DNA of 64,000 bases from Elephas maximus indicus (taxonomy: Eukaryota; Chordata; Mammalia; Proboscidea; Elephantidae), in contig NC_064841.1 in the NCBI RefSeq assembly GCF_024166365.1, positions 30,868,001 through 30,932,000 on the forward strand, given 5' to 3'. The position numbers were made by a program, and so were the translations under genes. This document shows, piece after piece, positions 20,301 through 32,300 of the stretch. The stretch's first letter is position 1. Each line of letters starts with the position of its first letter. A model generated the notes under the pieces. That model was not told the origin of the DNA, did no database searches, and saw only the letters and a list, made by a program, of their open reading frames with translations.

Positions 20301-23300
20301 CAGTTCTGCTCTTATAACCTTCTATTGAGTTGTCTAATTCTGAAATTTTATTTTGTATGGTTTCTAGCAGCCTGTTTATTCTGTCATTTTGTTCTTGTAT
20401 TGTCTTCTTGAATTCTTCTATTGCTTTGCCTGTGTGTTCCTTGGTTTGGTCTGTGTTTTGCCTGATCTCCTTCTTGATCTCTTGGAGAACTCTGTATATT
20501 AGTCTTTTGAATTCTTTATCAGGTAGTCCCTATTGCCTTCCTCCAGGAGGTTTTCTGGCTCCTTATTTTGGTCACTTGCTAGAGCCATCTTGTCCTGCTT
20601 CTTTACATGATTTGATATTGACTGTTGTCTCCAAAGCATCAATAAATTATTATATTTATTTACTGTATTTCATTTGACTGTGTCTTGTATTTTTGTTTTG
20701 ATATGTCTGAGTAGGCTGGGCATGTGTGCTACCCTATGTGAAGTTGCTGAAGCTCTCACTTCCTGTCTCCAATTGGTCGGAGCAGCTACTAGGTGTGTGA
20801 GCCCAGGAGTCTGTTCACTGTTCTCATTGGGGTGCTGAATATGTATGCAAAGTTTTTGGTGAGGTGATGAATCTGTCCTGCTGGTCACCTGGCCATGGGT
20901 GCAGGGGGTGTTCTCCCTGATCATTGGGTGGGCATTGTATGTGTGCTCTGCTACTTACTTGTTGGGCACAGGTGCCCAGGTCTTCGGTCAACAAGTATGT
21001 GATGTGGAGACTCTCACCTACAGTACTGGGCAGGCAAGGCTGCATGGGGGTTTTCAAAGCAGGCACAGGTCTCTAGTTGCAGTGGGAGGGCAAGGCAGGG
21101 GGCTGTTGGCTGCCCCTGAGTGCCCAATGGATAGCGTGCCCCTGCCCGCTACAGTGCATAGTGGGGAGAGGTAGTGCAGCCAGTCATTGGGCACCCGGTA
21201 TTTGGCCAGAGAGATTGAGGGCCTGTCTTAGTTATCTAGTGCTGCTATAACAGAAATACCACAAGTGGATGGCTTTAACAAAGAGAAATTTATTCTCTAA
21301 AAGTCTAGGACGCTAGAAGTCTGAATTCAGGGTGCCAGGTCCAGGGGAAGACTTTCTTTCTGTTGTCTCTGGAGGAAGATCCTTGTCATCAATCTTCCCC
21401 AGTCAAGGAACTTCTCAGAGCAGAAACCCTGGGTCCAAAGGACATGCTATTCTCTTGGATCTTGTTTCTTGGTGGTATGAGGTCCCCCTGTCTCTCTGCT
21501 CACTTCTCTCTTTTATCTCAAAAGAGATTGACTTAAGACACAACCTAATCTTGTAGATTGAGTCCTGCCTCAACATAACTGCCTCTAATCCTACCTCATT
21601 AACATCATAGAGGTAGGATTTACAACACATAGGAAAATCACATCAGATCACAAAATAGTGGATAACCATACAGTACTGGGAATCATGGCCTAGCCAAGTT
21701 GACACACATTTTGAGGGAACACAATTCAATCCATACAGGACCCCAGTAATTCTCAGACCACTGTCATGGGCAGCTAGGTGGAATGGGTGGTACCACCAGC
21801 CTTCAGAACCCTGTGGGTGTGGGTGGATGAGGCCCCTTCTTAGGGGGCGGGGTGATGTTGAATGTTACAAATCTGCAGCTCCTACTTGGCTTTTGCAGGT
21901 AAAAATAGGCTTTAGGATTGATGCCCTGCGTGTTTTGTCGTAATGAGGGCATGCTGTGTGGTGTCGGCCCTCAAGGCACTGGTGTGGGTAGTCGGGGGGT
22001 GGGGCTGAAGGTCACTGCAAGTCCATGCACCCCCTATGCCAGTGGCTGGTAAAGGAGTAGGTCCCTCCAGTCCTGACCCTTGAATTCCCGGCTTAGGGGG
22101 CATGGCTGTGTTGAATGTCACCGGACTGGTATAGGAGCAGGTAGGGGGATAGATGAGGAGAAGGGAGTGCTCCTTGACTGTGGAGCTCTTATGGGGGAAG
22201 GGTTATGGTATGCACACGTGGTAGGTTGGGAGTTTGCACTTAACTTTTGCAGGTCTGGGTGCCACTCCTGTTTGGTTCTGGAAGTGTGTGCATATTCACT
22301 GTTTCTTAGCTACGCCAGATGGGGTGGGTTTCAGCTTGGGATGTTACTGCTTGCCTCAATTGTGTGAGCTGTGCAGATTCAGCTAGCAGGATGCTGACGA
22401 TCCCACAATCCGTAATTTCTCGTTTCCACAGTCTTTGAATTGTCTCTCCTTCCACCTGTCACTCAGTCTAATTCTTCAGCTTTGTCTTTGATGATTAGGG
22501 TTCCTAGATTGTCATATATATCTGATTCACTTGTTTTTTCAGGTCTTTGTTGTAAAAGGGATGACATTCTGCCATTTTGGCCCAGCCTCTGAGCCAAATT
22601 TTTGAATGTCTTATGTATACGTGGCAGCTTCCACTCTCCTATTCCTTCATCCTTCTTTTATTAAAGGAGAATAGCCATAGTTTGAGAATTTGTCTGTAAA
22701 CCTGGGGATTCAGTGCACTATGGCAAAAACTTTTTTTTATCTGTCCCCAGAGTCAGATTACCCAATAAGCAAAGTAGGCATGCACTTAATTGTGCATATT
22801 TACTAATCTGCAGTGAACAATTTCACATGGGTTTCACCATATGTGAAAGTGTTCATTACAGATTAGTAAGTAAGCACAAGCCAGTGCATACCTTGCTTAC
22901 TGGTTAATCTGCCCCTGTCTGTCCCCTGTAGGTGTTCAGCAAAAGCTTGCTAAGTGGATGGATGGATTGATGGATGGACAGATGCAGAATGGTTTAGCAT
23001 GGTGGAAAATATTTGGGTGTTTAAATGTGAGTCATATATGATTTCCCATGTCAGTTCTGTAGTTCCAAAATTCCCCCTTGTTGATTTCACCACTCTGGGT
23101 CAATACTTTTCATTCACGTGATTTAGCAACGAAGATGTAAATTTACTGCAGAATCCATCTGCAGTAAATAGTAGACATATAGTAGATACTCCGTAAATTA
23201 TTGTTGGTGGTGTAATGGATGAATGTTAATTTTCTTAGCAGTTGCTATTTATTTTTCTTTTAATTCTCAGTACAACCTAACAGCTTTTGTGAGGTTCTTA

Positions 23301-26300
23301 CCTGTAGTAGGTAGGATACCTGGCCTTCCTCATGTTGCTGGGGAGCAGCTGCAAGGAGGTAATGAGTTAAGACTCAGTCCTCCAGACACTGAGAAAGGTC
23401 TTTAATAAAGCAATGGAGCCATTATGCTTCAGAAGCGCTGGTGGCGCAAAGGTTAAGTACTCAGCTGCTAACCAAAAAGTCGAATGTTTGAACCTACCCA
23501 GAAGCTCTGTGGGAGAAAGATCTGGCCATTGCTTTGGTAAAAATTAAGGCAGTTCTACCCTGTCACGTGAATGGGAGTCAACTGGACAACACACAACAAC
23601 AACAACAACAAACTCTAATAGGCTGTGGAACTATTAAGATTCTTTACCTTGTGCTTTGCAAATGGCATCTGGAAGTTGCCTAAGCAAATTGTGGCAGCAA
23701 TCAAGAATTTCCAAGTTAGGCAGTAAACCCAAGGATTCGGGCAGGTACTCCAGGTGATTGTTCTCTATATGCAGCTCTTTAAGCCTCTGAAACAACATGA
23801 GATGTACCATAATGATCCTTAATATAATAACAGTAAATTAGAATAACCGAAATCACCTGTGAGTTCCCATCCCCTTTAAATCGGGGGAATTATGCATTGG
23901 GATAAAGGAAAAAGAACATATTTAAAGAACCATCTTCAAGAAATAAAATTATTTTTGAGAAAGCCATTGAACCCATTTCCCATTTTAGCAGGGAGAAGAG
24001 ACTATGGGAATCTAGTGCTTATTTGTTTCACTATAATTCATGGAAAATAGTTTGGATTGTTTAACTACATTTATCATTTTCTTCCTTTTAATCACTAATT
24101 TTCTGCAGCCATTGCTACATAATTATGATTGCCACAAATATTGACTCAACATCATCTAAGTGGACATAGCCAAAATGCTACTTCCATGGAGATAGGTTTG
24201 GATGTGTTCGATCTTACTATTACAAATTCACTGGGCAAAATATATGTTTGCATTATGCCCTAAGATTCTGGAGAGTGTGGCATGACATGTGTAAGGAGCA
24301 AGATGACAAAAGGTGTTCTATGAACACATGGCAAAGAGATGGGGAACTAGGAATAGGACTGCTGTATCATAGGACCTGTGTGCTGTACATGCTACTGCTC
24401 AGATCCACGACTGGGGTTGCCTAGGGGCCCACACATAATTCATCACTATTAGGAGTGCAGTAACAGGAACATGAAAAAAATAACAGTTCTTTAAAGGATG
24501 TATGTCTAAAGACACACTGACGTAGCTACTTTGAATGAAGTTGTCTTGTTGTTTTGCTAGGATTCAGCACGGTACTGTGGACTTAACTTCAGCATGAAGC
24601 TGGTGCACTAGTTAAATAAACCATGATTTGTTGGACAACTCAGGAGCTGCCACAATGCAGAGAGGGAGGTCACATTGCCCCTTACAGGCTCCCAGCCACA
24701 TCACCTGTATATTTTAACTTCAAAATAGGTCAATTTTCAGGGAGCTTACTTATGAAAAGTGGAAATTAAATGGAAAGACATATGATGCTATTTCTGTAAA
24801 TAAAACATGCCAAACCACACAGTGAGAATGATATGACATATCCAATAGCAATCACAATAAAATGTTCTTTGGGTATGCAGACAGGAATTGTTCAGGAAGA
24901 CAGTGGAAGCCGCAAAATGTGAGAATGACTGCTTCTTTGGGAATCTCACCACACACATGCCCTGTTGCCATCAAGTTGATTCTGGCTTATAGTGACCCTG
25001 TAGGATAGAGTAGAGCTGCCCCATAGAGTTTCCAAAGAGCGCCTGGTGGGTTCAAACTGCCATCCTTTTGGTTAGCGGCTGTAGCTCGTAACCACTATGC
25101 CACCAGGGTTTCCATGATTCCACATCCAGCCTGCAGGAACACCTCCCTGTTTTCTGACATCAGCTACTGTAAGGAGTCAGTGGCCTGTGCTTCTCTGCCT
25201 GCTCATTTGTGGAGGCTTACCTGCAGTTTGCTAATGCATTCCGGCACAGTGGTAAACTTGACTCCCTGATCTTGTCCCAAGTATAGTCTCTCCAAAGATG
25301 CTAAAGAAAAGATTTCCTCTGGAAAGGAAAAGAACTGGTTTCCTGTTAATCCAAGTATCTTCAGTTTTGAAAGTGAGCCAATCTCTGGAGGTAACTAGAA
25401 GTATTCCAAAAAGATAAGTTTCAGGTCAAAATTCTTTTTAACAGTAAGAAAATCAGCTGGGCTTTTGGTTTGGGGCAGATTGTTCAACAAAAAGTAGAGC
25501 AATGTAGCACCTAACACTGATGAAAAGTTTGCACGTGTTTGCATATCTAGTATTTATACTTGTAGACCTGAAATCAAGAGTTCAACCTTCTTCTGAGGCT
25601 CTCTACTCTTTACTTTTATGCACTGTTTTAAACTGGAGCATTTTTTAATCTGTTTATTGTACATTTAGTGTGGCAACTGCTTGACACTACTGAAAAAAAA
25701 AGTACTAGAATTATTAGTGTAATATTATAATCATAACAGTCATAACAAATTCAATTATTAGAACCAATAAATTTAGTGATATGACCCCTCATCCTAAAAG
25801 GCTACTTAACTCAGCAATTTTGAAATTTAAACCCCATTTGGAAGTAACCGTATGTTCATACTATTCCTAATCAGAGTATTCAGTTAAGACGACTGCAACT
25901 ACACCTTGTCATAGTCTGCCTTCTGCCTGATACCTAGTGGATGCCTTGTGCAGGGTCTAGACAGACGTTTCACAGACTCCCAGACTGTCAGGGTTGGAAG
26001 GCTTTAAAAAATGTCCTCTATCCCAACCCTCCAATAGGCTGATTGATATCTAGCCCATATTTAACACCTGGAATGAAAAGCTCATTATCTTCCCTGGAGA
26101 CCTCTAATCATCAGATTTTTTTCTTTTAAGTCAAAATCTTCCTCTCTTGGTCTTTTTTCAGGCCTTCTGGAACAACATGGAAAAATTGGATTCTTCTTAA
26201 AATATATGACATGATCACCCTATTGATCGCATTACAGAGATACCTCATTTTCCTGTGGAAAGAAAAAGCCCAGCTTCAGTGGCCTCTTAATTCATATGAA

Positions 26301-29300
26301 ACCACACGCTGTTTATCTGGCTTCCTTCCTAACTGAGGATATCTTTCAAAGTTCACCACTTTAGTCCTTGGGCTTTCCTCCCACCCATTCCCTAATCTGC
26401 CCTCCTACTTTTCCCTAGAATGGTTAGAGCTCAGCTCAGCCCCCAACCTCTCTGTTGTGTTGTTGTTAGGTGCTGTCGAGTCGGTTCCGACTCACAGCGA
26501 CCCTAGGCACAGCAGAACGAAACACTGCCCGGTCCTGCACCATCCTTACGACCGTTGTTATGCTTGAGCTCATTGTTGCAGCCACTGTGTCAATTCACCT
26601 CGTTGAGGGTCTTCCTCTTTTCCGCTGACCCTGTACTCTGCCAAGCATGATGTCCTTCTCCAGGGACTGATCCTTCCTGACAACATGTACAAAGTATGTT
26701 AAGACACAATCTCGCCATCCTTGCCTCTCAGGAGCATTCTGGCTGTACTTCTTCTAAGACAGATTTGTTCGTTCTTTTGGCAGTCCATGGTATATTCAAT
26801 ATTCTTCGCCAACACACAATTCAAAGACGTCAACTCTTCCTTGGTCTTCCTTATTCATCGTCCAGCGTTCACATGCATATGATGCGATTGAAAATACCAT
26901 GGCTTCGGTCAGGCGCTCCTTAGTCTTAAGGGTGACATCTTTGCTCTTCAACACTTTGAAGAGGTCCTTTGCAGCAGATTTACCCAAAGCAATGCATCTT
27001 TTGATTTCTTGACTGCTGTTTCCATGGCTGTTGATTGTGGATCCCAGTAAAATGAAATCCTTGACAACTTCAATCTTTTCTCTGTTTATCATGATGTTGC
27101 TCATTGGTCCAGTTGTGACGATTTTTGTTTTCTTTATCTTGAGATGTAATCCATACTGAAGGCTGTGGCCTTTGATCTTCATTAGTAAGTGCTTCAAGTC
27201 CTCTTCACTTTCAGCAAGCAAGGTTGTGTCATCTGCATAATGCAGGTTGTTAAAGAGTCTTTCTCCAATCCTGATGCCCCATTCTTCTTCATATAGTCCA
27301 GCTTCTCGGATTATTTGTTCAGCATACAGATTAAATAGGTGTGGTGAAAGAATACAACCCTGACGCACAACTTTCCTGACTTTAAACCAATCAGTATCCC
27401 CTTGTTCTGTCTGAACAACTGCCTCTTGATCTATGTAAAGGTTCCTGATGAGCACAATTAAGTGTTCTGGAATTCCCATTCTTCGCAGTGTTATCCATAG
27501 TTTGTTATGATCCACACAGTCGAATGCCTTTGCATAGTCAATAAAACACAAGTAAACATCCTTCTGATATTCTCTGCTTTCAGCCAGGATCCATCTGACA
27601 TCAGCAATGATATCCCTGGTTCCACGTCCTCTTCTGAATCCAGCCTGAATTTCTGGCAGTTCCCTGTCAATATCCTGCTGCAGCCGTTTTTGAATGATCT
27701 TCAGCAAAATTTTGCTTGCCTGTGATATTAATGATATTGTTCTATAATTTCCACATTCAGTTGGATCACCTTTCTTGGGAATAGGCATAAATATGGAACT
27801 CTTTCAGTCAGTTGGTCAGGAAGCTGTCTTCCGTATTTCTTGGCATAGGCAAGTGAGCATCTCCAGCGCTGTGTCTGTTTGTTGAAACATCTCAATTGAT
27901 ATTCCATCAATTCCTGGAGCCTTGTTTTTCGCCAGTGCCTTCAGAGCAGCTTGGACTTCTTCCTTCAGTACCATCAGTTCCTGATCACATGCCACCTCTT
28001 GAAATGGTTGAATATCAACTAATTCTTTTTGGTATAATGACTGTATATTCCTCCCATCTTCTTTTGATGCTTCCTGCATCATTTAATAGTTTCCCCATGG
28101 AATCCTTCACTATTGCAACTTGAGGCTTGAATTTTTTCTTCAGTTCTTTCAGCTTGAGAAACGCCGAGCGTGTTCTTCCCTTTTGGTTTTCCATCTCCAG
28201 CTCTTTGCACATGTGATTGTAATACTTTGTCTTCTCGAGAGGCCCTTTGAAATCTTCTGTTCAGTTCTTTTACTTCATCAATTCTTCCTTTTGCTTTAGC
28301 TGCTCGATGCTCAAGAGCAAGTTTCAGAGTCTCCTCTGACATCCATCTGGGTCTTTTCTTTCTTTCCTGTCTTTTCAGTGACCTCTTGCTTTCTTCATGG
28401 ATGATGTCATTCCACAACTCGTCTGGTCTTCGGTCACAAGTGTTCAATGCGTCAAATCTATTCTTGAGATGGTCTCTAAATTCAGGTGGGATATACTCAA
28501 GGTCATATTTCGGTTCTCGAGGACTTGCTCTGATTTTCTTCAGTTTCAGCTTGAACTTGCATATGAGCAATTGATGGTCTCTTCCACGGTCACCCCTGGA
28601 CTTGTTCTAACTGATGATATTGAGCTTTTCCATCGTCTCCAACCTCTCTATAAACCCAAAAACAAACCCGCTGCCGTTGAGTCGATTCCAACTCATAGAG
28701 GCCCTATAGGACAGAGTAGAACTCCACCATAGAGTTTCCAAGGAGCGCCTGGTGGATTTGAACTGCTGACCCCTTGGTTAGCAGCCATAGCATTTAACCA
28801 CTACACCACCAGGGTTTCCAACCTCTCTATAGATTGGTAGAATACACAGATAATTGGTGAAAAGGTCACTCACAGTTGAAGAAAAAAGAAAGCTCAGTAT
28901 AAGGATAACCCACCTATAAAAGTCTCACAACTTGGAATCTTTCAGAAGACATGTTTTTCTCTTTACTGTGTAGGGTGAGGGCCCATTTCCACAAAGATGC
29001 TATAAAATATTCTAGTTTATTTAATCAGATCAAGTCAATACCCAGAGAAACTGATATTTAAACTTTTCTCCTTGGCTATTCAAAATTTGTATCAGGCACT
29101 AAGATCTCTTTAATGCAAGGTGCCTGCAATCAGTGCAGTCAAAACAATGAGAAAAGATTTTTAAGTCTAACCACTTCATTATAACCTAGTGATTTCAGTC
29201 ATTGCTGTTTACCTAGCTCATGGGTTTAACTTTTTTTTTTCCAAAGTGGATTTTAAGTGTTTTAAAATTTTTTTCTGGATATTCAAGATCCAAGAATTAG

Positions 29301-32300
29301 TCCCACTATAGTCGTATTAAAATGTAGTAGAAATAAACCTCGATGAACAGAAGAAAAACTTCAGTGGTTCAAATGAGAGTAATTATTGATGATGCTATAT
29401 CCATTTTGAGGTAGGGCGTATTGTCTTGATTTTCTTTGTTAATAGAAATATAACCAGCCAGTTGCCATCGAATCGACTCCAACTCATGGTGACCTCATAT
29501 GTGTCAGAGTAGAACTGTGTTCTATGGGGTTTCTGAAAGCTGATTCAATAGATAGCCAGGCCTGTCTTCTGAGCCACCTGTGGGTGGACTCGAACATCCA
29601 ACCTTTTGGTTAGCAGCTATGTTTGTTAACCCTTTGCACCACCCAGGGACTCCAATAGAAATGCACTACGCAAATGCAATCCACCTAGGCACACATTGAA
29701 AGTCAGCTATTTTTGCACCCACCCAGGCAAGGAGAAGCTACTGAGATGATGCTTAAAAGACTATAACAGGTGCAATTGGCCAGGCTTCAAGAGCCAGAAA
29801 CCACAGTTAAATATTTGGGGTGGGAGAGATAAAGACTTAGCTTAAAGGGCTTGTGTCATTTAGGAGAGAAATGTACTGGGAGGTTACAGGAGGGGTTAAT
29901 ATAAGAAGAAATTGGGAAGGGAGGACAAACACACACACACAAAATATGGTCAGAATGGCTGAAAAATGAAAAGGAATAGTGCATAGAATTTTTTATGTTC
30001 AATATAATAATATTTGGAAACCCTGGTGGCATAGTGGTTAAGAGCTACAGCTGCTAACCAAAAGGTTGGCAGCTTGAATCCACCAGGTGCTCCCTGGAAA
30101 TCCTGTGGGGCAGTTCTACTCTGTCCGATAGGGTGGCTATGAGTCAGAACTGACTTGACAGCAATGGGTTTCGACAGGTTTATAATAATAGTTAACATGT
30201 CCACGTTCAGCACAATTTGACTTGTAAAACTTGGTATTGGATGAGGGTTATCTTTGTTAACAAGCAGTCTGTGTGTGGTTTTCTTTTTCTTCTCAGAAAA
30301 GAATTGAGTATCACTCATAACTCAATAAGAATTCAATCAGTGTGTTATCCTTCCAAAGCGTATTTTCTATTTTAAGCCTTTAACTGTGGAATGAAAGATT
30401 TTGTCTGCTATAAAAAAAAAAAAAAAAAAATGTCTTATATTAGTGGTAGAATACTGGGGGGCCGAGGGATGGGGGCAGAAGGCCTTTATGAAATCTCCAA
30501 AATCCTGCAAGATAGGCTGCTACCTGAGTAGAGGTTAAAGCTGTAGATTATCTTCCTAAATCTTAAAATTAACATCAGAATATTTACTTTCTTGAAAGGC
30601 AGTTTAAGGACTAGAAAAACTTAAAAAAAAAAAAAAGACAGAAGTTTCTAGAAATTGAAAATTAAATAAAAAATATATATATATTTAAATACCTTAAAGG
30701 CCCAAGACTTTTATAATGTATAGTGAATCCCTGAGACTGGTGTTCATGGCCAGGAAAAGCAGACCTATTCTTTGGTTATAGTTGTTGATTTCTAAATTTC
30801 TGTTTTTCTCTCTCTACAGTTGTACTTTGCTTTTTACAACTCTGTTGTTTTTTAATTTTCAGGTATTAAAAAGAAACATAAATGCATGCATGCCTATCAT
30901 CTAAGTCTGTTAATAAAGAAAATAAAATACTAAAATTAGAGTTCAGGTCTCCTATGTTACCCTTCCCATTTCCTTGACTTCCTCCCTCCCTCTTCACAGA
31001 GATAGCCACTATCAGGAATTGAGTGAGTTTTCTTCCAATTTACAATTCTATGCTTTCATTTCATGTATATATAAATATTCATAAAATGTGTGTTCTATGT
31101 GTGTATTTGTAGTATTGTGTGATTTAAAATTTTATAAGTGATATCAGAATGTTCTTTAATAAACACTACAATTTTGAAATCTACCCACATTGTGTGTGTG
31201 TGTGTGTATGTTTTTTTTTTCATGGAGCCCTGGTGGTGCAGTGGTTAAGAGATCGGCTGCTAACCACAGGTTGGCAGTTCTAATCTACCAAACACTCAAT
31301 GGAAACCCTACAGGGCAGTTCTACTCTGTCCTATAGGGTCACTATGATTTGGAATAGACAGCAACAGAGTTTTAGAGAGAGAGAGAGAGAAAGCTCTAGT
31401 TCATTTAATTTGTTATAAAATATTCCATTTTATAAAAATGCTACAATTGATTTGCCCATTCTCCTACTGACTGACATTTAGATTGTCTTCCATATCTCAC
31501 AATTATAAACAATGCTCTGATGGACATTTCTGAACACACCACTCAAGGTACATGTAGGAGAGTTTCCCTAGGCACAGATCTGTTTTTGCAGTTTCCTGTG
31601 AGTGGAACATTAAGGCCAAAGGTAGTATGTGTCAGAAAAGCCTGCTGTTTAAGGAAACCCTGATGGGGGAATCTTTGTTAAGAATATCGACCCTGGAGCT
31701 CAGTAGCTCTGGGGTGTAATCCAGGCTCTATCACTTACAGATTGTGTGGCCTTGCATAAATTAGTTAAGCGCCCTTTGCCTCATTTTCCTCACATATCAT
31801 TTAGGATAATAATATTATATACATCAAAGAGTCATTGTAGGATTGCATGAAATAATCCATGCAAGGTACTTAGCCCAGTGACTGTCATATACATATTCTA
31901 AATAAACAATAGTCATTATTACTATTGTTATTTAGGGAAAGAAAAAAAATTATATATATATATCGACTCGACAGCACTGGGTTCTGGGTAAATATACACA
32001 TAAATTACTACCTTGCTGGATATATTTTTTAACCCTAGGTTTTCGACCATAAAGTCAGTTTGAATAGACATTTGTGATGGAGTTGAAGTTTAGACACAGA
32101 ACCACACCACCATGGAACAGGAAAGGTTCCTGACAAGGGCATAGTGACAGTCAGGATATCAGTACCTGCCGTATTTTATTATCATCCAGCGCCAGGATTT
32201 CCAGGTTCTTCAGTGCACAGACCTGCAACGGACAGTGTTCCAGGTGGTTCTGGCTGAGATCCAGGAAACGCAAGTTGACCAGGCGCCTGAAGGAGCGCCG

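Larger units (their letters stand above)
14512..22590 (-). mobile_element. Near full-length L1 on -, rearranged
   Basis: The 3' end (T-rich, TTTTATTGTGCTTTAGG) is at the left; the 5' end (GCCATTTTGGCCCAGCCTC) is at the right. Flanks GAGCCAAAATTTTT (14498-14511) and GAGCCAAATTTTTG (22591 on) are a decayed TSD. Reading on -: 5'UTR about 22.5-20.7 kb, ORF1 about 20.7-19.6 kb, ORF2 from about 19.3 kb ([17 protein letters not shown] endonuclease motifs), broken by stops. Two LTRs, a SINE and a flipped segment lie within. Net of insertions it is about 6.8 kb. It sits in LRRIQ4 intron 3. Confidence 0.88.
30940..31640 (-). repeat. Ancient L1 3' region
   Basis: Wording such as GAGATAGCCACTATCAGGA and AATGCTCTGATGGACATTTC is the reverse orientation of old L1 3'UTR. 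It is split by a TG microsatellite and an AfroSINE. Confidence 0.55.

Noticed and set aside
26796-27788. The longest open frame besides LRRIQ4 as a possible host or novel gene
   Set aside because: It has RTE reverse-transcriptase motifs and lies between transposon TSDs.
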